Assembly (NCBI GenBank): GCA_000277445.1
Contig: AJWJ01000360.1
Span: 1 to 24,361 of the forward strand
Direction of reading: 5' to 3'
Length of the DNA: 24,361 bases
Source of the DNA: Polysphondylium violaceum
Taxonomy: Eukaryota > Evosea > Eumycetozoa > Dictyosteliales > Dictyosteliaceae
Shown here: piece after piece, positions 1 to 9,923 of the stretch
Numbering within the stretch: position 1 is the stretch's first letter
Layout of the letters: each line of letters opens with the position of its first letter
The notes under the pieces: generated by a model
Database searches by the model: none
Told to the model about the DNA's origin: nothing
The model's input: only the letters and a program-made list of their open reading frames with translations
Position numbers and translations under genes: made by a program

Positions 1-505
1 AAATTTTTTTTTTCGTAAAAAATAAAAAAAAAAAAATAAACTTGAAAAAATTTAAGTAAAAAAAAAAAAAAAAAAAAAAGAAGGGAAATGATATCATCCA
101 AATTTTCGCAAAAACCAAATTCGAGAATGAAATGTCATTGTCTATTGTGCCATAGACAATTGATTGGGTCCGTTTAAAATAACTCTTTCTCTTTATCTTT
201 TGTTTACTACCCATAGGAGATTAAACATTTATATTCTAGAATTTGAATTGGTCATGTCCAAACACAAAGATCCATATCCATAAATAGTTGAAAACAAAAA
301 ATAAAAAAAAAAAAAAAACGGCAAAGATCTTTGGAATAGAAATAATATCAAAAACAATAAAGTCCGATTCTAAAAACTTTCCCCCACAGAGATGCCAATT
401 TTTCATAGAAAAAATAGATAATTAAAATTTTTCAATTTTTAATCGATTTTTTACACACACAAAGTTTACATTTGATATCTATATATCATTTAATATAGAC
501 AAAAT
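1..505. other. AT-rich spacer upstream of the E2 gene
   Basis: No gene is visible here. The stretch has long A and T runs, including about 22 consecutive A near 58-79, and T-rich patches just before the E2 start. That is the usual look of a dictyostelid promoter. The one structured item is the palindrome at 137-160, listed separately. Any gene ending at the left edge cannot be recognised. Confidence 0.7.
137..160. repeat. Perfect 9-bp inverted repeat (hairpin or palindromic site)
   Basis: ATTGTCTAT at 137-145 and ATAGACAAT at 152-160 are exact reverse complements separated by six bases. They lie about 350 bases upstream of the E2 start. The pair could be a palindromic protein-binding site or an RNA hairpin. 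No function can be assigned from sequence. Confidence 0.6.
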
Positions 506-1015
<510 letters not shown>

Positions 1016-1482
1016 AGAGTATATCATATCAAACTCACATATAGTACAACAATATAATAATAATAATAAGCGTAAAAAGAATAGAATAGTATCATTAATG
1101 AACTCTATACATAAATTTCTTGATTTTATTGATATTTAACTAGTTTTTTATACAAATCAAAGAATATCAAAAAAAGTTTAACTGTTTGTTTGTTTGTCTG
1201 TTGGTTGGTTGGTTGGTTGGTTGCTGTATATATATTTTATATAAATACAATACGATTTATATTACAAGGGAACACTTTCTTTATGATAATATAATATGTT
1301 TTTTGTAAAAACAAAACACAAATACAGAGATCTATATCTATAATATATTGGTCTATAAAGATGTTAAGATGATGACAAGATGATGAGGAGGCGGAATGTG
1401 GTTATGATTGTTTGTTGTTTGTTTGTTTGTTTGTTTATATTTGGTGTGGATGGAGTATTATGATATGATGTAAAGCTGTTGT
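1016..1482. other. Convergent spacer with tetranucleotide repeats
   Basis: This spacer holds the 3' ends of the E2 gene (+) and the GATA gene (-). No gene is seen. It contains AT-rich 3' UTR sequence and GTTT/GGTT simple repeats, listed separately. Confidence 0.7.
1183..1223. repeat. GTTT then GGTT tetranucleotide microsatellite
   Basis: Four GTTT-type units run into five or more GGTT units. A second GTTT array lies at about 1409-1436. These are simple repeats in the spacer between convergent genes and are likely to vary in length between strains. Confidence 0.8.
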
Positions 1483-2826
1483 TTAAGGTGGAGTGGTATT
1501 TTGAGAATCATTTGTTGATTCAGCAAGCATAAAATCAATACTGTGTTTTCTTGTATCTTTTTGTTTTTCCATTTCTCTTTCTTTTTCTCTTTCCTTTTCT
1601 TTTTCCTTTTCTTTTTGTAGTTTCTTTTGACTCTTTGCATAATGTAAACCACAGGCATTACATAAAGTATGATCACCATCTGGTCCTCTTCTCCATTCTG
1701 GTGTTTCAGTGACTTCACATAAATGACATTTAAGATTTCTCCTCGATGAATAAATGGCTCTTCTTCTTCTTCTCTGTGGTTTCTCTTGACCTATATCATC
1801 GAAAAATACTTCTCCTGTAAAGTTTTTAGGTGTGTCTGTTGCATTACCGCTGTTGGTGTTGTTGTTGTTATTGTTATTTGTATTTGAAGATGATGTGGTT
1901 GTTGTAGTTGTTGGTGTATTGTTATTGTTATTATTATTGTTGTTAGTATTTGATTTATCATCTGTACTTTTATTTTGTTGTTGTTGTTGTTGTTGTTGTT
2001 GTTGCTGCTGTAGAGAAATATGAGTTGGTTGTAAATGAAATGGTGTTTGTTGTTGTTGTGGAACAATGCCATAGGGAAGATAGTACTCATAAATTGGTAC
2101 AGGAACACCTCCGTTGGAAGGCACACTCATTTTCACAAGCTTTTGATGTTGTTGCAAATCCAATACTATATCACCATTGTTGTTGTTATTTATTGAAGAC
2201 GTTGATGAAGAGGATGAGTGAATCGGTGATGAATGTGATGTTTGCATACTATTTTGTAAATGATGACCATGAGGTAGACTTATGTTTAAATTTGGTGATG
2301 ATATAGTGTTGTTGTTGTTGTTGCTGTTATTGGTGTTGCTGCTATGTATTAGTTGTTGTGGATGATGAATCTCCATACTATTTCTTCTCGATGATTTTTC
2401 TGGATCTAGACTATCAACAGTTTTAAAAAGACAAAATGCCATATTATATAAATCGTCGTAGTTTTCTTTGGATATGTTGAGGTGGGATGCCTCCATCGCA
2501 AACCGTTTGATCAGGTCACTGTATATGGTGATCTCGTTCCATTTTCTTTCAAAGCTTGACGAGGATCCAAACAGCCCACCCGACGACGAATTGTGCTGCT
2601 GAAATGATTGTTGAGGCATTTGTTGTTGTTGCTGTTGGGATTGAGGAGTAGGAGGCGAATGATTTTGTTGCTGTTTAAATTGCTGTGTAGGTATAGTTAT
2701 GTTTTGATGAATGTTTGGTGAAGATATATTATGTTGCTGTTGAGCTTGTAATAATAGATGTTGATATGGGTATTGATGCAATCCTTGCATTTTCAACGCT
2801 GGCTGTATAGAGGAAGAAGATGACAT
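1483..2826 (-). CDS. GATA-type zinc-finger transcription factor
   Basis: 447 residues from the first in-frame ATG at 2826. A single GATA finger lies at about 367-392 with the spacing C-X2-C-X18-C-X2-C (CHLC ... CNAC) and the hallmark TPEWRRGP followed by LCNACGL. Such fingers bind GATA-like DNA sites in the nucleus. A basic stretch (QRRRRR) comes just before it, and a long Lys/Glu helix after it. Residues about 92-142 form a non-repetitive predicted helical block ([18 protein letters not shown] begins it). The rest is Gln, Asn, Ser and Thr tracts, as in many dictyostelid regulators. The start is uncertain. The frame stays open upstream to about 2880 without another ATG, and the leader there is not A-rich, so an upstream exon may be missing. 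The paralogue cannot be named. Confidence 0.93.
   Translation of the reverse strand: MSSSSSIQPALKMQGLHQYPYQHLLLQAQQQHNISSPNIHQNITIPTQQFKQQQNHSPPTPQSQQQQQQMPQQSFQQHNSSSGGLFGSSSSFERKWNEITIYSDLIKRFAMEASHLNISKENYDDLYNMAFCLFKTVDSLDPEKSSRRNSMEIHHPQQLIHSSNTNNSNNNNNTISSPNLNISLPHGHHLQNSMQTSHSSPIHSSSSSTSSINNNNNGDIVLDLQQHQKLVKMSVPSNGGVPVPIYEYYLPYGIVPQQQQTPFHLQPTHISLQQQQQQQQQQQQNKSTDDKSNTNNNNNNNNNTPTTTTTTSSSNTNNNNNNNTNSGNATDTPKNFTGEVFFDDIGQEKPQRRRRRAIYSSRRNLKCHLCEVTETPEWRRGPDGDHTLCNACGLHYAKSQKKLQKEKEKEKEREKEREMEKQKDTRKHSIDFMLAESTNDSQNTTPP
1975..2010 (-). repeat. CAA/CAG repeat coding poly-Gln in the GATA factor
   Basis: About ten TTG units followed by CTG units on the + strand, read as CAG/CAA on the minus strand, encode a run of about 12 Gln. 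Asn and Thr codon repeats flank it at about 1850-1950. The tract is likely to vary in length. Confidence 0.85.
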
Positions 2827-2850
2827 ATGCTGCACCTGTGACTGTATAAT

Positions 2851-2879
2851 ACTACTACTACTACTATTACTACTACTAC
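2851..2879. repeat. ACT/AGT trinucleotide repeat
   Basis: A run of ACT units broken by one ATT sits just upstream of the GATA-factor start. Read on the minus strand in the frame of that gene it would encode poly-Ser with one Asn. It may therefore be coding if the gene has an upstream exon. Confidence 0.7.
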
Positions 2880-3817
2880 GCTATTACCCACTCTCCGCGC
2901 TGTGTTATTATCTGTTGGGGGCGGTGTCGAATACTGTTGTTGTTCCTGTGAATGGTGGTGTCTGGTGGCTTTTTAAAGGACACTGGCTAAATGAGATGTG
3001 TCGTTGCTATAAATGAAATCCTCAATCGCTATATATAGCATATACGCGCAAAGCTGTGTGATGTGTGGGGTGCTGATGCCTATTATTGGCTGTGCGTGTG
3101 AATGGAATTGCAATGCGCACACGTACACACAAATGGATATATTTATACTGCTGTTGTTGTGTTGTGTGCACACACGCTGCTACCTAACTGTTGTGTTTGT
3201 ATTTGATTATGTTGAGAAATTGGGTGGAGAAGAGAACAACAGTTGAAATTGTTAAAAATAGATTGTTTCCTGAACGGGGAAGGGGGTGAGTGTTGTTGTT
3301 TTTGTTGTGCGGATGATTCTTGCAGTTTGTGGGGCGTGTGTTTTTTAATATATCTTGAAAAAAATAAAAATTAAATAAAAAAAATTGTTTTTAAAATATT
3401 TTTCAATTTTTGGGTGTTTTTTTTTTTTTCTACTTTGCACAAAAGGAATAGATATTTGAGACTGGAGGCAGGGTTCTACAAAGTGGATGATTGAAAGCAC
3501 ACATACAAGATGAGGGATGCTATCGAGCTGGTGGTACTATATAGATGGTGAGTATGCTGCCCAATACTAAAATACAATTTTACGTCTGGTGAGAGAATCG
3601 ATTTACAAACACCTAAATAATGGAAAAACAAAAAAAAGGAAAAACAAAAAAAAAAAAGGAAAAAAAAAATTAAAAGAAAATAGGTTTTGGAAAAATTGAA
3701 TTATGAAATCTAAATAAAGATTAAAAGATTTTTTTACACCAATACAGGGATCTTGTCCAATAATAAATAGTGGAGACGAGCAGGCAAATAGAGAAAACTA
3801 AAATCAAAATGAAAATG

Positions 3818-3937
3818 TTGACCCTCGATTTGACTGGTTAAAAGCGATATGTCCAACCTATAAATAAATGAAACTATCGATATTAATAATTAATTATTAA
3901 ATGTGTTTAAATGATTTGACCACTCGATGGACTGGTG
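3818..3937 (+). repeat. Imperfect direct repeat of about 22 bases
   Basis: The segments near 3818-3840 and 3915-3937 share TTGACC, CTCGAT and GACTGGT in the same order, about 97 bases apart. Both are more complex than the surrounding AT-rich DNA. They could be duplicated regulatory sites. No function is assigned. Confidence 0.4.
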
Positions 3938-4193
3938 CCAGTGGCAGCGCAAAAATGATAAAAACAGAGTGTATCCCTTGCCAAACGAATGTCCAATTTC
4001 AAGATTTAAAATAAAAGATTTGGAGACACTTACCTGACAAAACAAATAATTTATATTCTGAATAATATTTGTTGATGTTGAGTTGTTTGCGCCAGTAGTT
4101 GTGTTTTAATAGTGTTTCTATGTTTGATTTTTTATTATGGATACAAACTAGTATTTGTTGTTGTTGTTTTTGATAATTTGCTTTGCTTCAAGT

Positions 4194-4240
4194 AGTAGAT
4201 CTACTCGTATTATTCGGTTAATATTTTTAAAAATACGAGT
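4194..4240. repeat. Overlapping palindrome and inverted repeat
   Basis: AGTAGATCTACT (4194-4205) is a perfect 12-base palindrome. It overlaps the left arm of a second inverted repeat, ACTCGTATT (4203-4211) with AATACGAGT (4232-4240), separated by 20 bases. It lies about 1.4 kb upstream of the GATA-factor start. It may be a binding site for a dimeric factor or a small hairpin. Confidence 0.5.
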
Positions 4241-6132
4241 TGCGCAGTACTGTTTCTCTATCCAAATAGTGTAGGGAAAAGGATAGGGGAAATAAATAAA
4301 TAATAATTTAAATCACAATTGATTAAATTTGTGGTGGTGATGGTGTGAGAGGGTGAAGATATGTGTGTGAGTGCGAGTTCCTGTTGTGTGTGGGTGTATG
4401 TGGATGAGAGCTTTATTTAAAAAGAATGGGGAGGAGGAAAATATTTCACAATGGCTTTCCTATTTCTTTTTACTCCTGTGATGATATATCTGCGCACAAT
4501 AAAAAATTAAACTGGAATTGTGTTGATATCAATAAAAGAGTTTTATAGTATTCTATTTAAATATAATTATCATCCAACTTTTGTAAATGGCTTTTGGAGG
4601 AAATCTTTCAACATTAATATTAAAAAAATTTTGTTCACTTTTTGAGTGAGTGTGTGTGATGTGAATAAGATGATTTAAACAAACACAACCAGTGTGATAG
4701 TGGTGGTGGTGGTGGGTAGTGTTGATGATGCTGATAAAAAGAGTGGTTATTATTTATATGCCATCTCCATATGATTATCATTAAATTATTATTTTATTAT
4801 TATCACATATGCTAACCACTTCACACAACTCACATTTTTGCATATGTACCCCACTAGTATATTCATATATTATTATTATTATTTATATATAAAATAGGTG
4901 TATAAAACATTTAATAAAATCATTCAGCATTTGTATAAATACATATGAGAGAGGGCATCAAGCAAGGGGAGGAGGGTGATAAAAGCAAAATCTGAAAAAG
5001 AGGGGTGATCTATAGAAAAGCTTTATAAATTTTAACCACATAAAAAGGAATAGATATACACCCACTCACCCTCTTTTTACCACTACTTTAGATATAATAC
5101 TTTATATAAATTTGTCATATATATTCTCATCAAACACACACATACACTTATTCACACAAAATAATGAAAAAAAATAAAATAGAAAAAAAAAAAAAAACAA
5201 GAATCAGCACAGATATTGGTGATGTTGTGGGGATACAGAGGTTAGACATACACTAACGGTATTTGATTCAATGATAAATGTGGTGAGAGTGTGTTTTTTT
5301 GAGCAAGAATAGTGGTAATTTTTTCACGCAAAACACAAATACTTTTTTTAAAAATTCATTGACACATCACAAATTTACTATATAAGTCAAATTTTGGAAC
5401 AACATCATGATAATTTTATAATAGAGATGTCAAAAATTATTTCATATTTTACCAGACACATGTATTTCTGAGTGTGGAGTGTTTGTTTACACTCACTCCC
5501 TACTCACGTACCCCACATCCAAACATAGATTAAAATACACAAATACATCTTCAATTTAATTTATAAAAAAGATATGAAAGATTTTGGTTCCGATTACTGA
5601 ATCTGGTGTTTTTTGTGAGACTGTTGGAGGGGTTGGCGTGAGCATCTACGCACTCGTTTAAAGGCAAAATATTATTTTAATAGATTATTGTTGATCAGAT
5701 CTAATTTCTTCTTTTTTTTTTTTTTAGTTTATCTTTCCAATAAATAGAGTTACCCCAAGAGGGTTGGGTGAATTAGAACGAGTTGGAAAAAAGAGAAAGT
5801 GAGTGGACAAATTAATAGATAGGAGATTAATCGAGATGGTGAACTTGGCTTCCATTAGTATAGTTATTATTATTTTGGACATTACATTTATTAATATTCT
5901 GGATATTTAATTTCCAAAGTCAGTTTCTTATTATTGATTAACAAGAAAAAAAAAAGTATTTTTATATTTTATATCATAAAAACAATAATTATCATGAACT
6001 GATTGATTATTGATTGAGGATCCTCTAACTATTTATAGTTAAAATGGACATTTGCACTTTATACTTTAACTTTGAATCCTAAAGTTGGCTAAAAGATTAA
6101 AATAAAATATATTTTTGGTGTTTCAATAAACA

Positions 6133-6231
6133 ATGGATAATCAGATGAGCTTACAAAGGTAAAATATTTATCTAATTTGGCCTTTTAAAGAAGCAAAAAG
6201 TACAATGTTCAAGGAAATCCTTTAGATCCCA
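6133..6231 (+). other. Possible tiny exons or a 5' UTR upstream ORF before IMP3
   Basis: ATG at 6133 opens MDNQMSLQR, which reaches a GTAAAA donor-like site at 6159. After AAAG at 6190 the next stretch can be read SKKYNVQGNPLDP in the matching phase, ending at a good GTAAGT donor at 6232. A T-rich tract and an AAG follow near 6334. Against a real gene, the first implied intron would be only 32 bases, far shorter than any firm intron here. It may instead be spliced 5' leader of IMP3, or chance. Confidence 0.2.
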
Positions 6232-6389
6232 GTAAGTACCAATTTTATATGGTGTGTTTAAAATTAATTTTCGTTTTTTTTAAATTTTCATTTTTTTTAT
6301 TTTTTATCAAAAAAACTTTCGTTTTTTTGCAAGTAATATTATCGAGATATCACACCCACACCACAATACATATATAGAACAACACAACA

Positions 6390-7118
6390 ATGAGAGATTT
6401 AAAGTTTCACGAGAACAAACTCTTAAAAAAGGTTAATTTTAAGCATTACAAGAGAGAGAATCAAAAAGATGTCGTTCATATAGGTAAATTTGGTTTAAGC
6501 GGTAAAGAAGAATATTCATCGTACGTATAGCTTGTGAAAGTAGTAGATGGGATACAACGCAGACACAACATGGATACTTACACACTCCCCTCACTCAATA
6601 CAATAGATACACAAAAATGATTGTACAGTTAAAAAAATTATTAAAAGAAATTAGCGATCTCGACGAAAAAGATCCAGTCAAACAAAAACTTTTAAGCGAC
6701 CTTTGTGAAAAACTTTATAATATGGGTGTTATTGATCTCAAAGCACCCTCTGAGTTGGTAAAGATTGATGCTGCTTCTTTTTGTAGAAGAAGAGCAAATG
6801 TTATGTTGGTAAAATTAAAATTTGCCGAGCATTTAAACCAAGCAGATACACTTTTAAGACATGGTCGTATGTAATCAAACACAGTAATATGATGATGATG
6901 AGATGAAGATTTAATTTTATCGAAAACATAGGTAATTAACATTGTATATTTCCCCCCCAAATATAGACATTAGAATAGGTCCACAAGTTATTACAGATCC
7001 AGCTTTAATTATTTCAAGAAAATCACAAGATTTATTAACATGGGTAGACAGCTCTGCAATGAGAAGAAAGGTCGCTCAATATGCTGGTGTTTTGGATGAT
7101 TATGATATGGCAAACTAA
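6390..7118 (+). CDS. imp3: U3 small nucleolar ribonucleoprotein protein IMP3
   Basis: Three exons, 6390-6520, 6607-6866 and 6967-7118, joined through introns of 86 and 100 bases (GTACGT...ATAG and GTATGT...ATAG), give 180 residues. Human IMP3 has 184. The start MRDLKFHENKLLKKVNF matches the human N-terminus. An S4-type RNA-binding domain follows (ASFCRRR at about 106-112, then LRHGHIRIGPQVITDPA), and the C-terminus has LLTWVDSSAMRR. IMP3 binds U3 snoRNA in the small-subunit processome of the nucleolus and helps pair U3 with pre-rRNA for 18S processing. Both splice joins are supported by continuous family similarity. The gene converges on the securin-like gene. Confidence 0.96.
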
Positions 7119-7473
7119 AATAAATCAAAATAGATATATTGTAGTATTTAATTTTTTAAAAGAAAGAAATCAATCTTGAAAAGTTTAGATATATTCGTAG
7201 TGGATGTTGTTTTGCAGGAATTAACAAATGATTACATAGGATATAAAGTTTCAAGTGATTGAAATTATAGGAAAGAATAATGGAATGAATAGTATTAATC
7301 AAATTATTTTTGTTTATTTAATAAAACAAATGATAAAAAGTGTTGATTGGAAAAGGCAGCTATCTAAAGCAATACCAATAACAAAACATATTGAGGATAG
7401 ACATGTTACAAACTATTTACAGAATTTTTAAAAGAGAAGGGAAATAAAATGGCATAAACTGATACCATTTTGT
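7119..7473. other. Convergent spacer
   Basis: 3' ends of IMP3 (+) and the securin-like gene (-). AT-rich, with AATAAA-like words near 7318. Nothing else is recognised. Confidence 0.7.
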
Positions 7474-8202
7474 TTAGAGGACAATATCATTATAATAATC
7501 ACTAAATGAAAAGTTGTCTTCAATCATAAGTGAGTCTGTTGAAGATGGATCATCAAAACATAATTCTGATGAATTTGTAGTAAATGATAATGATTCTGCC
7601 AAATAAACATCTATTGTAATGTATGCAATTGTTAATATAAAAGATAATTCATTAATAGACATATAAAATGAATAAATACCTCTTTCAAAAGTATCTGTAA
7701 AACTTGAAATTGGAATATCAAGCGAAGGAGTCATAACAAAGGATTCAATGGCTTTGTTTGAGAGAGTGGAATTTACACGGAGTGGGGCTGGTGGAGCTGG
7801 ATAGATTGGATCATAGGGTAAATAGTTATTCTTTTTAGATTCAACTTTGGTATTATTGGCCAAAATCAATGATGGAGTGTTGGTGACATTGATCTTTTTC
7901 TTGAGTTGTGGAGTGGTTGAACTTGGTACAAAAAGTAATTTATTGTCAGAGGAGCCAGATGATTTCTTTGATGTGGGAAGTGACTGTTTGTTCTTATTGG
8001 TGATTTCACCCAATGCTCTTCTTTCAACTTGAGCACCACTACTACCAAAAGCTTTTTGTTTGATGGGGCCACTGCCCAAGCCTCCAGAAGACGATAAAGT
8101 GGTCGATGACTTTTTTAGTGAAAGTGTACTTAGACCACCAGAGTTCTCTTTTTCCATAAGATTGTTTAATCTTGATTGATGTGAAGTTACGCCAGATATC
8201 AT
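7474..8202 (-). CDS. Securin-like APC/C substrate candidate (KEN box and D box)
   Basis: Start ATG at 8202. The stretch stays open without splicing, but 7611-7679 has every mark of an intron: GTATTT donor, ACAATAG acceptor, 69 bases, strongly AT-rich, and hydrophobic nonsense when translated. Splicing gives exons 7680-8202 and 7474-7610 and 219 residues. Visible features are a KEN box at 18-20 (MEKEN), a textbook destruction box RRALGEITN at 61-69, a basic Ser/Thr-rich N-terminal half, a LPYDP-Pro-rich patch at about 128-140 and an acidic C-terminus. KEN plus D box marks proteins degraded by the anaphase-promoting complex. With no cyclin box and a small disordered layout, securin (the separase inhibitor) is the best guess. 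Securins diverge fast, so this is inference from layout and not from sequence similarity. Another mitotic regulator is possible. Confidence 0.6.
   Translation of the reverse strand: MISGVTSHQSRLNNLMEKENSGGLSTLSLKKSSTTLSSSGGLGSGPIKQKAFGSSGAQVERRALGEITNKNKQSLPTSKKSSGSSDNKLLFVPSSTTPQLKKKINVTNTPSLILANNTKVESKKNNYLPYDPIYPAPPAPLRVNSTLSNKAIESFVMTPSLDIPISSFTDTFERGIYSFYMSINELSFILTIAYITIDVYLAESLSFTTNSSELCFDDPSSTDSLMIEDNFSFSDYYNDIVL
7611..7679 (-). other. Probable 69-base intron, length divisible by three and stop-free
   Basis: Reading the minus strand, GAAAGAG|GTATTT and ACAATAG|ATGTT bound a 69-base AT-rich segment. Its retention would add 23 residues without breaking the frame. The neighbouring introns in this window have the same size and signals. 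Confidence 0.75.
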
Positions 8203-8702
8203 TTTTGAGTTGTTAATCAACCAAAGGATATTTGATTAAATGATGAAAGGACTTTAAAAAAAAAAAGGGGTGGGTATTTAATTATTATTTAATTTAGTAA
8301 TAAAATTACTCTATATAAATCTCTTTAATTATTTGTTTTTTTTTTTCAATAAAAACAACAAATAATAATATGGATGGTATTTAAAAGTGTGAAAATAAAT
8401 AATGATTAATAATTTATCTCTGAGAGTGGAGTGTAATACTGTGTGTGAGTAAAAACTTTTTCAAAATTGCACTGATAAAAAAAAATCATAAAAATTGTGC
8501 GAAAATCCAATAACGGTGTGAAAAATTCAAATTTTCAAAAAAATTGGAGGGACCAACAAACCCATATTAATTAGGCCTATATTTCAGGCAACTTGTTAAT
8601 CTACTCCTCCTTGCTTGATAAAACGTGTAAAGATACAAAAGATAGAGAACGGTGGCACCGTGTGACGAATGAATTTATACAAAAAAAGAAATATATTTAT
8701 TA
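8203..8702. other. Spacer between two minus-strand genes
   Basis: Promoter of the securin-like gene and 3' region of the PINX1-like gene. It is mostly AT-rich, with a less AT-rich patch at about 8550-8670. That patch includes ACGGTG-G-CACCGT (8649-8661), a perfect 6-bp inverted repeat around one base. No gene is recognised. Confidence 0.6.
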
Positions 8703-9609
8703 TTATTCTTCTTTTTTCTTTTCAGGTTCACCTCTCTTTACAGCGTTTGGTCTGTAGCCTAAAATGGCTCTCATATCTTCTTCACTATAGTTTGAAACGG
8801 TTTTGGCTTTTAATAATCTTTGATATCTAACTGAATTAACCCATGATTTCACTGGTTTTTTAACGACTGCTTCCTCTTCACTTTCACTTTCACTGCTGCT
8901 ACTGCTGCTATCACTATCTGAACAAGAGGAGGATGATGATGATGAGGAAGAATCTGAATCTGAATCTGAATCTGATTCACTATCACTGCTACTACTATTT
9001 TTATCTGAACTAACATTACTTTTCTCTGGCTCTGAATCACTACTGGATGAGCTAGAGTCTGAATCAGAGTCTGAACTGCTGCTACTGCTACAACTATTTT
9101 GTTTTTCAGATTCACTACTACTTGAGGATGAATCACTGTCACTGCTACTGTTATCACTATCACTTGATTTACTCTTTTTTGTCTTTTACTTTTTTATCAT
9201 TATCACTATCGCTTTCGCTTTCACTGCTGCTACTGCTACTGCTACTGCTATCACTACCAGCACCATCACTTTCGTCACTTGATTTACTCTTTTTAGCTTT
9301 TTTATTCTTTTGTGATTTCTCTTTGACAAACAGATTCTCTTTTCTTTTCTTTTTAAAATCATCTACATTATTACCATTGAGTGAGCAAAGGATTTCGTCG
9401 AAAAGGAGATTATTGGCTTCCCAATTGTTTGATGTATTCTTTCTGTCTGACAAAGAGGCACCAATACCCGATGTATCATTTTTAATTTTATTTACCACAA
9501 GCTCAGTTGAGCCAGACTCTGTAGCACCAAGACCTGTGCCCTCACCCTTCCAGCCCATCTTCATCATCATGCTGTATCCAAATCCCATCTTTTGTTTGTT
9601 TTCACTCAT
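8703..9609 (-). CDS. pinx1: PINX1-like G-patch protein, apparent one-base frameshift
   Basis: The N-terminal part (9609 down to about 9180) has a G-patch at residues 8-52: GFGYSMMMKMGW, then GTGLGA, then KIKNDTSGIGA. NNWEANNLLFDEIL follows at 61-74, like the NWIAHQDDFNQLL segment of human PINX1. This family takes part in rRNA processing and activates the helicase DHX15/Prp43, and in animals it also affects telomerase. A Ser/Asp/Glu-rich nuclear-type region follows. The frame then stops at 9169-9171, but the neighbouring frame continues the same composition to a sensible C-terminus (KPVKSWVNSVRYQRLL begins it) ending at 8703-8705. The switch point is a run of six A (minus strand, 9175-9180). 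A near-identical segment about 100 bases earlier has five A, so one extra A explains it. With five A the protein would have 301 residues. A sequencing error is most likely; a real mutation is possible. Confidence 0.85.
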
Positions 9610-9923
9610 TTTCTACTGTATATATATATCTGTATTGATGTGTATATTTGTGCACACTTATGGAATCTATTTTTGATTGGATATGTTATAAATCCAATAT
9701 TATTGTTATTATTGTGGAAAATGTGTGTGTGAAACAAGAGGTGATCACCCTGTTGAATTTTTGTTTGTAAAAAACCGAGTGAAAAATTACTAAAAATAAA
9801 AAAAATTAAAAAAAAAAAACGAAAAAAACGACATAATGAATTTTAGATAGCAGATATGAGTGATGATTCAAAATATTATATAAAGATTTAGAATACAATT
9901 ACAAAAATATGTGTTGTGTTTAT
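9610..9923. other. Spacer between the PINX1-like and PPR-like genes
   Basis: AT-rich, with TATATA-type and A-run sequence. It holds the promoter of the PINX1-like gene and the 3' end of the PPR-like gene. Nothing else is recognised. Confidence 0.7.

Larger units (their letters stand above)
2827..6389. other. Long divergent intergenic region between the GATA factor and IMP3
   Basis: About 3.5 kb without a confident gene, unusually long for this gene-dense window. Short ORFs near 2973-3246 look like chance and have no coding bias. The stretch holds an ACT repeat at 2851-2879, scattered GT/CA-rich patches, a palindrome cluster at 4194-4240, an imperfect direct repeat at 3818-3937, and at least ten TGATAA/TTATCA words between about 3950 and 6000. 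Two possible tiny exons lie at 6133-6231. The likeliest role is a promoter and enhancer region for the GATA gene, possibly with 5' UTR exons. A non-coding RNA gene cannot be excluded. I saw no tRNA or other RNA gene signature. Confidence 0.5.

Noticed and set aside
1832-2306. Plus-strand Val/Leu- and Cys-rich ORFs opposite the GATA gene
   Set aside because: They are the complement of CAA, AAC and TCA codon repeats in the GATA coding frame.
2973-3246. Two overlapping ORFs on opposite strands with many Cys or His
   Set aside because: They arise from CA/GT-rich spacer sequence, with no domain, no biased codon use and no leader typical of genes here.
8649-8661. Short GC-rich palindrome as a non-coding RNA hairpin
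   Set aside because: Six-bp arms around one base cannot form a stable loop, and no conserved RNA motif is nearby.
9160-9190. Intron instead of a frameshift in the PINX1-like gene
   Set aside because: The only GT...AG pair that would fit is about 18 bases, far too short. The extra A in a duplicated segment explains the break better.
9122-9676. Plus-strand ORF of 184 residues with Leu and Ser runs
   Set aside because: Antisense to the Ser/Asp codons of the PINX1-like gene, whose G-patch is on the minus strand.
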